Shown in pieces: positions 15,869 to 23,111 of a stretch of 64,000 bases of DNA. Both the position numbers and the translations under genes were made by a program. The DNA is taken from assembly GCF_036057275.1 (NCBI RefSeq), contig NZ_CP107945.1, positions 5,704,001 to 5,768,000 of the forward strand, read 5' to 3'. The notes under the pieces were generated by a model that ran no database searches, had not been told where the DNA came from, and was given only the letters and a program-made list of their open reading frames with translations. Each line of letters begins with the position of its first letter. The stretch's first letter is position 1. The stretch comes from Streptomyces sp. NBC_00390. GTDB lineage: Bacteria; Actinomycetota; Actinomycetes; Streptomycetales; Streptomycetaceae.

Positions 15869-16831
15869 ATGCGCAAGCTCCATGTCCTCGGGGCGGTACT
15901 CGCCGCGCTGCTGTACGCAGCCCCGGCCGCGCACGCCGCCGACAACGGCAGCTGGTCCGTGTTCCCCACCGCGTCCCAGCTGGGCAGCCGCCCGTACTTC
16001 TATCTCTCCGCCGACCCCGGCACCACGCTCACCGACCAGGTCACCGTCACCAACAAGACCGCCGCCCCGCTCACCTTCCGGCTCTACGCCGCCGACGCGT
16101 ACAACACCGAGCGGGACGGCGGCTTCGCCGTGCGGACCGAGAAGGAGAAGCAGCGCGGCGTCGGCGCGTGGGCCAGACCCGAACGCGACAAGGTCACAGT
16201 GCCCGCCCGCGGCTCGGTCACCGTGCCGTACACCCTCACCGTCCCCGCCACGGCCGAGCCCGGTGACCATGCGGGCGCGCTGGTCGCCCTCGACGAACGC
16301 CTCTCGGCACCGGGCGGATCCGTCGCGGTCGCTGTACGGCAGGCGGTGGGCGCTCGCGTCTATCTGCGGGTGAACGGCCCCGCCGTGCCCGCGCTGTCCG
16401 TCGAGGACGTCACGATGAGCCATCAGCGGCCCCTGGTGCCCGGCACCGGAAGGAGCAGCGTGCTCATCTCGTACACGCTCCACAACCGGGGCAACGTCAC
16501 CCTCGACCCCAAGGTGGTGCTCGAGGCCGAGGGCCTGTTCGGCCGGGATCTGCTCCGGCGCGACCTGGGGAAGATCCCTTCCGAGCTGCTGCCCCGCCAG
16601 AAGATCCGGCTCACGGAGCGGTGGGCCGGCGCGCCCCAGCTCGAATGGGGGGAGATCACGCTCACCGCGAGCGCACGCGACGTACGCGAGTCGGCGGGCG
16701 TGTCGTTCCTCGCGCTGCCCTGGCTCGTCCTGGCCGTGCTCACCGCGGGCCTGGCGGCGGCGGGGGTACGGGCCAGAGTGCGCCGAGGCCGGGAGCGCGT
16801 ACCGGAGGCCGTCCGGCATCAGGGACAATAG
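15869..16831 (+). CDS. DUF916-type (WxL partner) membrane-anchored surface protein
   Basis: A 320-residue protein with a signal peptide (residues 1-24, ending AAHAA), an extracellular beta-sandwich region and one C-terminal membrane helix (about 278-300: FLALPWLVLAVLTAGLAAAGV) followed by an arginine-rich cytoplasmic tail. The first domain (YFYLSADPGTTLTDQVTVTNK ... FRLYAADAY) matches the DUF916/WxL-protein peptidoglycan-binding type. The second (SYTLHNRGNVTLDPKVVLEAEG) matches the following host-binding-like domain. It is the downstream partner of the WxL-like gene, separated by 182 bp. It probably anchors or presents that protein at the cell wall. Confidence 0.8.
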   Translation: MRKLHVLGAVLAALLYAAPAAHAADNGSWSVFPTASQLGSRPYFYLSADPGTTLTDQVTVTNKTAAPLTFRLYAADAYNTERDGGFAVRTEKEKQRGVGAWARPERDKVTVPARGSVTVPYTLTVPATAEPGDHAGALVALDERLSAPGGSVAVAVRQAVGARVYLRVNGPAVPALSVEDVTMSHQRPLVPGTGRSSVLISYTLHNRGNVTLDPKVVLEAEGLFGRDLLRRDLGKIPSELLPRQKIRLTERWAGAPQLEWGEITLTASARDVRESAGVSFLALPWLVLAVLTAGLAAAGVRARVRRGRERVPEAVRHQGQ

Positions 16832-16836
16832 GCGCC

Positions 16837-17778
16837 ATGAGCGTTCCTACCCAGTCTTCCGAAGCCCCCCACCGGGCCGGCTTCGCCTGCTTCGTCGGCC
16901 GCCCCAACGCGGGCAAGTCCACCCTCACGAACGCTCTGGTCGGCCAGAAGGTGGCGATCACCTCCAACCGGCCGCAGACCACCCGGCACACCGTGCGCGG
17001 CATCGTGCACCGCCCGGAGGCCCAGCTGATCCTCGTGGACACCCCTGGGCTGCACAAGCCGCGCACCCTGCTCGGCGAGCGGCTCAACGACGTGGTGCGC
17101 ACCACATGGGCGGAGGTCGACGTGATCGGCTTCTGCCTGCCCGCCGACCAGAAGCTCGGCCCCGGCGACCGGTTCATCGCCAAGGAGCTCGCGGGCATCA
17201 GGAAGACCCCGAAGGTCGCGGTCGTCACCAAGACCGACCTGGTCGACTCCAAGACCCTTGCCGAGCAGCTGATCGCGATCGACCGGCTCGGCAAGGAACT
17301 CGGCTTCGAGTGGGCGGAGATCGTCCCGGTCTCGGCGGTGGGCGGCAAGCAGGTGCAGCTGGTCGCCGACCTGCTGATCCCGCTGCTGCCGGAGGGCCCC
17401 GCTCTCTACCCCGAGGGCGACCTCACCGACGAGCCCGAGCAGGTCATGGTCGCGGAACTGATCCGTGAGGCCGCGCTGGAGGGCGTACGGGACGAGCTGC
17501 CGCACTCGATCGCGGTGGTCGTCGAGGAGATGCTGCCGCGTGAGGACCGCCCGGCCGACCGCCCGCTGCTGGACATCCACGCCAATGTCTACATCGAGCG
17601 CCCCAGCCAGAAGGGCATCATCATCGGCCCGAAGGGCAAGCGCCTGAAGGAGGTCGGCATGAAGTCCCGCAAGCACATCGAGGCGCTGCTGGGCACGCCC
17701 GTCTTCCTGGACCTTCATGTGAAGGTCGCCAAGGACTGGCAGCGCGACCCGAAGCAGCTGCGCAAGCTGGGTTTCTGA
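16837..17778 (+). CDS. era: GTPase Era
   Basis: A 313-residue ribosome-assembly GTPase that binds the 16S rRNA 3' end. The G1 motif GRPNAGKS is at residues 21-28, followed by G2 TTRHT, G3 DTPG and G4 TKTD. The C-terminal KH domain contains GIIIGPKGKRLKEVG. Length is typical. It starts 5 nt after the DUF916-type gene, so at least part of its transcription may come through the surface-protein genes, an unusual pairing for an essential housekeeping gene. Confidence 0.98.
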   Translation: MSVPTQSSEAPHRAGFACFVGRPNAGKSTLTNALVGQKVAITSNRPQTTRHTVRGIVHRPEAQLILVDTPGLHKPRTLLGERLNDVVRTTWAEVDVIGFCLPADQKLGPGDRFIAKELAGIRKTPKVAVVTKTDLVDSKTLAEQLIAIDRLGKELGFEWAEIVPVSAVGGKQVQLVADLLIPLLPEGPALYPEGDLTDEPEQVMVAELIREAALEGVRDELPHSIAVVVEEMLPREDRPADRPLLDIHANVYIERPSQKGIIIGPKGKRLKEVGMKSRKHIEALLGTPVFLDLHVKVAKDWQRDPKQLRKLGF

Positions 17779-17840
17779 GCCCGGCGGTTCCGGGCGGCCG
17801 GGCCACGGGCCACAGGTGCTCGTGGCGCCGGTATGCCCCA

Positions 17841-17862
17841 TAACGGCGTTACAGTGCTGCCG
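17841..17862 (+). promoter_or_regulatory. TetR-type operator overlapping a probable leaderless promoter
   Basis: TAACG (17841-17845), one base, CGTTA (17847-17851) forms a short palindrome that overlaps a good -10 candidate TACAGT (17850-17855). The GTG start of the TetR gene is at 17862, about where transcription would begin. An autoregulated, leaderless gene is suggested. No convincing -35 was found. Confidence 0.4.
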
Positions 17863-18512
17863 TGTCGACCGCTGATTCCGTGCGCAGACGGCTCCTCGAC
17901 GAGGCCGCCCGTGTCCTCGCCGAGCACGGCCCCGCCGCCCTGAGCGCCCGGCGCCTGGTCAAGGAGGTGGGCGCCTCCACCATGGCCGTCTACACCCACT
18001 TCGGCTCGATGCCGAACCTGGTGCGCGAGGTGATGCGCGAAGGGTTCGAACGGTTCCGGGTCCGCGCCCTCGCCGTACGCCGGGGTGACGACCCGGTCGC
18101 CCACATCGCCGCGCTCTGCCGCTGCTACCAGGACTTCGCACGCGACGAACCCCATGTCTACGCCGTGCTCTTCGGCGGTACCGCGCTCGCGGGTTTCGAG
18201 CTCGACGACGACGACCGGACGATGGGCGCGAGCGTACTGCGCTTCCCGCGCGACGCGATCCGCCGCAGCGTGGAGGCGGGCAGGTTCGGCGACCACATCG
18301 ATCCCGACCTGCTCGTACGCCAGCTCTTCGCCCAGATGCACGGCATCGCCCAACTGGCCAGGGCCGGCTACCTCATGGGCGGCTACCCGCCCGGTCAGGT
18401 GCTCGCGGGGGCGCTGCGCGACTTCGCCGTGGCGGCGGGCGACGAGCCGGGCCGCGCCGCGGAGTCGGTGGCCGCCGGTCTCGGGCAGGACCCCGTCACG
18501 AACCTTCCTTGA
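17862..18512 (+). CDS. TetR family transcriptional regulator (WHG-type C-terminal domain)
   Basis: A 216-residue regulator. The N-terminal HTH is LLDEAARVLAEHGPAALSARRLVKEVGASTMAVYTHFGSMPNLV. The C-terminal region (CRCYQDFARDEPHVYAVLFGG) resembles the WHG-type TetR domain, with a YAVLFGG segment. GTG 17862 lacks a Shine-Dalgarno site but sits just after a -10-like TACAGT, so leaderless translation is likely. Its 3' end overlaps the convergent emfourin gene by 17 bp. Targets are unknown. Confidence 0.9.
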   Translation: MSTADSVRRRLLDEAARVLAEHGPAALSARRLVKEVGASTMAVYTHFGSMPNLVREVMREGFERFRVRALAVRRGDDPVAHIAALCRCYQDFARDEPHVYAVLFGGTALAGFELDDDDRTMGASVLRFPRDAIRRSVEAGRFGDHIDPDLLVRQLFAQMHGIAQLARAGYLMGGYPPGQVLAGALRDFAVAAGDEPGRAAESVAAGLGQDPVTNLP

Positions 18513-18762
18513 GCACCAGCGAGATCAACTCCCGCTGCGCCTCGGTCAGTCGGGGATCGGAGCAGTAGACCGTACGCCCGTCGATCGTGATCTGGTAGCT
18601 GAAGCCGTCAGGAACCCCCACGGGCGGGGTCCGACGGCCCTCGGCGGCCGCCCGCTCGGCCAGTGCCTGTACCTCCTCGGCATCGGCCCGCTGGGAGGTG
18701 TCGACCTCGGCGTGGTGCTCGATCCCGGCGAATCCGCCGGTACGCCTTATCTCGATACGCAT
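18496..18762 (-). CDS. Emfourin-type inhibitor of protealysin-like peptidase
   Basis: An 88-residue protein (MRIEIRRTGGFAGI...) matching the emfourin pattern: an N-terminal beta strand rich in R and G, a central helix (DAEEVQALAERAAAEG) and a YQITIDGRTVYCSDPRLTEAQRELISLV C-terminal half. Emfourins are proteinaceous inhibitors encoded beside M4 protealysin-like proteases. It lies 96 bp downstream of exactly such a peptidase on the same strand. It has no signal peptide, consistent with cytoplasmic inhibition of a peptidase that also lacks one. Confidence 0.85.
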   Translation of the reverse strand: MRIEIRRTGGFAGIEHHAEVDTSQRADAEEVQALAERAAAEGRRTPPVGVPDGFSYQITIDGRTVYCSDPRLTEAQRELISLVLKEGS

Positions 18763-18858
18763 GGGACCCGTTCTAATACGGATCGGGTCCGGGCGACAGC
18801 GGAGTGGCCCACGACCACCCGCCCGGACCCACCCGCCCGGACCCTCCTGCCGGGTGCC

Positions 18859-19911
18859 TCAGGCGGTCGGCACACCCACCTGTGACCAGGCCTTCAGCAC
18901 CGCCTCGTGCTCCGCCCCGTCCCCGAACCGGGCCTCGGCCGCCGCCACCGTCAGCCGGGCGAAGGACGCGAAGTCGGCGTCCACGGGCAGCTCGCCGCCG
19001 GTCAGCACGTCGAACCAGATCCGCCCGGCCCGCTCCCAGGCCGGTCCGCCCAGCTGCGTGGCGAGCAGATAAAAGGCGTGGTTGGGGATGCCCGAGTTGA
19101 TGTGGACACCGCCGTTGTCACGGCCCGTGCGGACGTAGTCGTCCATCGTCGCGGGCTGCGGGTCCTTGCCGAGCACATCGTCGTCGTACGCCGTACCCGG
19201 CGCCTTCAGGGAACGCAGGGCGGCCCCGCTGACCCGCGGCGCGAGCAGTCCCGCGCCGATCAGCCAGTCGGCCGCTTCGGCGCTCTGGTTCAGGGTGTGC
19301 TGCTTGACCAGCGAGCCGATCACGTCCGACATCGACTCGTTCAGCGCGCCCGGCTGGCCGAAGTAGCTGAGGTTGGCGGTGTACTGGGTCACTCCGTGCG
19401 CCAGCTCGTGGGCGATGACGTCGACCGCGACCGTGAAGTCGAGGAAGATCTCGCCGTCACCGTCGCCGAACACCATCTGCTCGCCGTTCCAGAACGCGTT
19501 GCCGTACTTCTCGTCGTAGTGGACGGTCGCGTTCAGCGGGAGGCCGGCGCCGTCGACCGAGTGGTGGCCGTAGGCCGACCGCAGCAGCTCGCAGGTGGCT
19601 CCGAGGCCCGCGTACGCGCGGTTGACGGTGGCGTCCTGGACCGGCTCGTCGCCCTCGCCGCGCACCTTGGTGCCCGGCAGCGCCGTGCCGTTCCCGGCGT
19701 CGTACAGGGTCCGCCTCAGCCCTCCGGTGGGCCCGGCCGGCGGCGCGGCGCCGCCGAGGACCGTGGTCAGCCGGCGGCCGGTGCGCTGTGCGGCGTCCGC
19801 CTGCAGGGTGCGGCGGGCGGGCCCGGCAATCACCGGATCGCCCGAGCGGGCGAGCTTGTCGAGGACGTGCGGCGGCACGATGCCGCAGAAGACGGGTGCA
19901 GTGATGTCCAT
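18859..19911 (-). CDS. Protealysin-like M4 metallopeptidase
   Basis: A 350-residue thermolysin-family peptidase with no signal peptide and a short propeptide carrying the PPHVL motif (residues 13-17), as in protealysins. The zinc site is HELAH (H168, H172; catalytic E169), the third ligand is in GALNESMSD (E192), and the catalytic histidine region reads GGVHINSGIPNHAF. ATG 19911 is preferred over TTG 19920. The next gene on the strand encodes the probable inhibitor, so the pair forms a protease-inhibitor module. Release by a non-classical route is a property of the family, not shown here. Confidence 0.92.
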   Translation of the reverse strand: MDITAPVFCGIVPPHVLDKLARSGDPVIAGPARRTLQADAAQRTGRRLTTVLGGAAPPAGPTGGLRRTLYDAGNGTALPGTKVRGEGDEPVQDATVNRAYAGLGATCELLRSAYGHHSVDGAGLPLNATVHYDEKYGNAFWNGEQMVFGDGDGEIFLDFTVAVDVIAHELAHGVTQYTANLSYFGQPGALNESMSDVIGSLVKQHTLNQSAEAADWLIGAGLLAPRVSGAALRSLKAPGTAYDDDVLGKDPQPATMDDYVRTGRDNGGVHINSGIPNHAFYLLATQLGGPAWERAGRIWFDVLTGGELPVDADFASFARLTVAAAEARFGDGAEHEAVLKAWSQVGVPTA

Positions 19912-20031
19912 GTCCCGCAATGTGGCACTCGGTCATGACGGTGTCACGAGGTGCGACCATGATTAATGAAATGGAGTGATAGATCACTCTTTGCCCGTTA
20001 CTCATCGGTCGTCCCGCATAGTGAAACGCGT

Positions 20032-20068
20032 CCGACATTCCCGTCGAAGCTCGGTTAGGCTTCTGCGC
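20032..20068 (+). promoter_or_regulatory. leuA promoter (leaderless leader-peptide transcript)
   Basis: CCGACA (20032-20037), an 18-bp spacer and TAGGCT (20056-20061) fit a housekeeping sigma promoter. Transcription would start near 20068, placing the leader peptide ATG (20072) at or almost at the 5' end of the RNA. Confidence 0.6.
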
Positions 20069-20071
20069 ATC

Positions 20072-20119
20072 ATGCGTTTCGGGCTGCTTCTTCTTAGCTG
20101 CCGCGGCGAGGGCCTGTAG
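20072..20119 (+). CDS. leuA leader peptide
   Basis: A 15-codon ORF, MRFGLLLLSCRGEGL, with four consecutive leucine codons (CTG CTT CTT CTT) and TAG at 20117-20119. It lies 88 nt upstream of leuA and within about 4 nt of the predicted transcription start. Its composition and place are those of an attenuation leader that senses charged leucyl-tRNA. It is known as a feature of actinobacterial leuA genes; regulation here is inferred. Confidence 0.85.
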   Translation: MRFGLLLLSCRGEGL

Positions 20120-20144
20120 TCGTAGGCCGACCCCCTCCCCGCGG
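20101..20144 (+). promoter_or_regulatory. leuA attenuator-like competing hairpins
   Basis: An inner hairpin GGCCT (20111-20115) with AGGCC (20124-20128) covers the leader stop codon. An outer stem pairs CCGCGG (20101-20106) and GAGGG (20108-20112) with CCCTC (20133-20137) and CCGCGG (20139-20144). The outer stem shares GG 20111-20112 with the inner one. Ribosome stalling at the leucine codons would change which structures form. This is a structure reading, not a computed fold. Confidence 0.6.
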
Positions 20145-20207
20145 AGTCTGGTGCTGCTTCGACACAGTCGGCCGTCCCTTTCAAGGACACCCGAGGAGCC
20201 CTACGCA

Positions 20208-21971
20208 ATGTCCCAGTCCCAGTGGATCGGCCGACCCACCCCGATCACGAACACGACGCACGCGCAGCAGCCGTCCGGGATGCCGATCCACAAGTACGGC
20301 CGGTACGAGGCCGTCGACATCCCCGACCGCACCTGGCCCGACAAGCGCATCACCAAGGCACCCCGCTGGCTGTCCACCGATCTGCGTGACGGCAACCAGG
20401 CGCTGATCGACCCGATGTCCCCCGCCCGCAAGCGCGAGATGTTCGACCTGCTGGTGCGCATGGGCTACAAGGAGATCGAGGTCGGCTTCCCGTCCTCCGG
20501 AGAGACCGACTTCGCCTTCGTGCGCTCCATCATCGAAGAGGGCGCGATCCCCGACGACGTCACCATCTCCGTGCTGACCCAGGCCCGCGAGGACCTGATC
20601 GAGCGCACCGTCGAGTCGGTGATCGGCGCCAAGCGCGCCACCGTGCACCTGTACAACGCCACCGCGCCGACCTTCCGCCGCGTCGTCTTCCGCGGCTCGA
20701 AGGACGACATCAAGCAGATCGCCGTCGACGGCACCCGGCTGGTGATGGAGTACGCCGACAAGCTGCTGGGTCCCGAGACCACCTTCGGCTACCAGTACAG
20801 CCCGGAGATCTTCACCGACACCGAGCTGGACTTCGCCCTGGAGGTCTGTGAGGCGGTCTGCGACGTCTGGCAGCCGGAGGAGGGCCGCGAGATCATCCTC
20901 AACCTGCCCGCGACCGTGGAGCGCTCGACGCCGTCCACGCACGCCGACCGGTTCGAGTGGATGGCCCGCAACCTGTCCCGCCGCGAGTTCGTCTGCCTGT
21001 CCGTCCACCCGCACAACGACCGGGGCACCGCAGTCGCCGCCGCCGAGCTGGCGATCATGGCGGGCGCGGACCGCATCGAGGGCTGCCTGTTCGGCCAGGG
21101 CGAGCGCACCGGCAACGTCGACCTGGTCACGCTGGGGATGAACCTGTTCTCGCAGGGCGTCGACCCGCAGATCGACTTCTCGCAGATCGACGAGATCCGT
21201 CGCACCAGCGAGTACTGCAACCAGATGGAGATCCACCCGCGCCACCCCTACGCGGGCGATCTGGTCTACACGGCCTTCTCCGGCTCCCACCAGGACGCCA
21301 TCAAGAAGGGCTTCGACGCCATGGAGGCCGACGCGGCCGCCCAGGGCAAGAGTGTCGACGACATCGAGTGGGCGGTGCCGTACCTGCCCATCGACCCCAA
21401 GGACGTCGGCCGCTCCTACGAGGCGGTCATCCGCGTCAACTCGCAGTCCGGCAAGGGCGGTATCGCCTATGTCCTGAAGAACGACCACAAGCTGGACCTG
21501 CCGCGCCGGATGCAGATCGAGTTCTCCAGGATCATCCAGGCCAAGACCGACGCCGAGGGCGGCGAGGTCACGCCGCAGGACATCTGGTCCGTCTTCCAGG
21601 ACGAGTACCTGCCCAACCCGGACAATCCGTGGGGCCGCGTCAAGCTGCGGTCCGGCCAGAGCACCACGGACAAGGACGGCATCGACACCCTGGCCGTCGA
21701 AGCGGTCGTGGACGGCACCGACACCGTGCTGACCGGTACCGGCAACGGTCCGATCTCCGCGTTCTTCGACGCCCTGAACGCGGTGGGCGTGGACGTCAGG
21801 CTGCTGGACTACCAGGAGCACACCATGAGCGAGGGTGCGTCCGCGCAGGCCGCCTCGTACATCGAGTGCGCGATCGACGGCAAGGTGCTGTGGGGCATCG
21901 GCATCGACGCCAACACCACGCGCGCCTCGCTGAAGGCGGTCGTCTCGGCCGTCAACCGCGCCGCCCGCTGA
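20208..21971 (+). CDS. leuA: 2-isopropylmalate synthase
   Basis: A 587-residue enzyme of leucine biosynthesis that condenses acetyl-CoA with 2-ketoisovalerate. The catalytic TIM-barrel motif STDLRDGNQALIDPM is present, with HNDRGTAVAAAELA as the metal-binding His segment. The C-terminal LeuA regulatory (leucine-binding) domain runs from about residue 430 and ends in VVSAVNRAAR. This is the long actinobacterial type. It is preceded by the leader peptide and attenuator, with AGGAG at 20193-20197, and followed by a strong hairpin at 21997-22034. Confidence 0.98.
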   Translation: MSQSQWIGRPTPITNTTHAQQPSGMPIHKYGRYEAVDIPDRTWPDKRITKAPRWLSTDLRDGNQALIDPMSPARKREMFDLLVRMGYKEIEVGFPSSGETDFAFVRSIIEEGAIPDDVTISVLTQAREDLIERTVESVIGAKRATVHLYNATAPTFRRVVFRGSKDDIKQIAVDGTRLVMEYADKLLGPETTFGYQYSPEIFTDTELDFALEVCEAVCDVWQPEEGREIILNLPATVERSTPSTHADRFEWMARNLSRREFVCLSVHPHNDRGTAVAAAELAIMAGADRIEGCLFGQGERTGNVDLVTLGMNLFSQGVDPQIDFSQIDEIRRTSEYCNQMEIHPRHPYAGDLVYTAFSGSHQDAIKKGFDAMEADAAAQGKSVDDIEWAVPYLPIDPKDVGRSYEAVIRVNSQSGKGGIAYVLKNDHKLDLPRRMQIEFSRIIQAKTDAEGGEVTPQDIWSVFQDEYLPNPDNPWGRVKLRSGQSTTDKDGIDTLAVEAVVDGTDTVLTGTGNGPISAFFDALNAVGVDVRLLDYQEHTMSEGASAQAASYIECAIDGKVLWGIGIDANTTRASLKAVVSAVNRAAR

Positions 21972-21996
21972 GGCAGTTGCCACCGCTCTTCCCGGT

Positions 21997-22034
21997 CGCC
22001 GGCCGCAGGCTCGCTCCCGAGCCCGCGGCCGGCG
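21997..22034 (+). terminator. leuA terminator hairpin
   Basis: Outer arms CGCCGGCCGC (21997-22006) and GCGGCCGGCG (22025-22034) enclose inner arms GGCTCG (22008-22013) and CGAGCC (22018-22023), with loop CTCC. One mismatch separates the two stems. It lies 26 nt after the leuA stop. Confidence 0.8.
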
Positions 22035-22211
22035 GCGTTGCATACCGCGACGCAGGCCACCCGGCCGCCACGCCCGAGTCGGCGGTGCGCGGCGGGGCAT
22101 GGAATCGGCCATGTCCTCGTGTACTCCCGTCGGGGTGCTGACGCGGCCTCGTCGCTGTGGCTAACATCACGTCAACGCGGCAATGTTGCCGCAGCATTAC
22201 GGAGGTGCGAC

Positions 22212-22904
22212 GTGCTGCAAGCCCGGAGAGTATTCGGCCGAAAGCTGCGGGTATGCGGCATTCATACGTCGTGGAGCACCATCGGTGACGGCGAGTTCTT
22301 CTGCCCAGGCTGCGGAGGCGACCGCAACTACCGCCGCCGCACGGGCCGCCGCCGCTTCACCGTCGTGGGGGTGCCGCTGCTGCCGCGGGGACTTGCCGGG
22401 CCGGTCGTCGAGTGCGCCGCATGCCACACCCACTTCGGCACCGATGCCCTCGACCACCCCACCACCGGCCGCTTCTCCGCGATGCTCCGCGACGCCGTGC
22501 ACACCGTCGCCCTCGCCGTCCTCGCCGCCGGCGGCACCTCCTCCCGTACGGTCCGTGAGACCGCCGTCGCCACCGTCCGCGCCGCCGGCCTCGACGACTG
22601 CACGGAGGACCAGCTCACCTCGCTGATCGAGGCGCTCGCCGCCGACACCGGCCGCTTCATCACCGACGCCGCACCCTACGGAGCGGCGCTCGCCATCGAA
22701 CTGCACGAGGCGCTGGAGCCGCTCGCCCCTCATCTGGCCCCCGCGGGACGCGAGTCGATCCTGCTGCAGGGCGCGCGTATCGCCCTCGCCGACGGCCCCT
22801 ACAGCCCCGCCGAACGCGAGGTCCTCACCACCGTGGGCGCGGCGCTGCAGCTGTGCGAGGACGACACGGCCCGCCTCCTGGCGACGGCCCGCACCCCGTT
22901 CTAG
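22212..22904 (+). CDS. TerB-like protein with N-terminal zinc ribbon
   Basis: A 230-residue protein starting at GTG 22212, 6 nt after GGAGG (22201-22205). The N-terminal 75 residues form a zinc-ribbon-like unit with FFCPGCGGDR and VECAACHTHFG (two CxxC pairs). The rest is helical and resembles TerB/tellurite-resistance-type domains, with the acidic loop RIALADGPYSPAEREVLTTVG. TerB domains are widespread in membrane-associated stress systems; nothing here links it to tellurite. It stands alone between leuA and the MMPL gene. Confidence 0.8.
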   Translation: MLQARRVFGRKLRVCGIHTSWSTIGDGEFFCPGCGGDRNYRRRTGRRRFTVVGVPLLPRGLAGPVVECAACHTHFGTDALDHPTTGRFSAMLRDAVHTVALAVLAAGGTSSRTVRETAVATVRAAGLDDCTEDQLTSLIEALAADTGRFITDAAPYGAALAIELHEALEPLAPHLAPAGRESILLQGARIALADGPYSPAEREVLTTVGAALQLCEDDTARLLATARTPF

Positions 22905-23111
22905 GCCCGGGCGCGCCGCGTACGCCCGGCTGCGGTGCGTCCGGCACGCGCTCCTGCGCGCGGACCGGTACTTCCCGGGGAGTAACAGCCCGCAGGTGAC
23001 ACCCCGGGCAGTACGCCCCATCTCACCCCCGAGCGCGACGAAACCGCTTCCGACCGGCGGGAGCCTGGTGACGCACGCAGTCACCGGACCCGGGACGAAG
23101 GGGAGACACCC

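Noticed and set aside
20181..22112. A 643-codon open frame on the minus strand
   Set aside because: Opposite leuA, whose sequence is plainly conserved. Long antisense frames are an effect of high-GC third positions.
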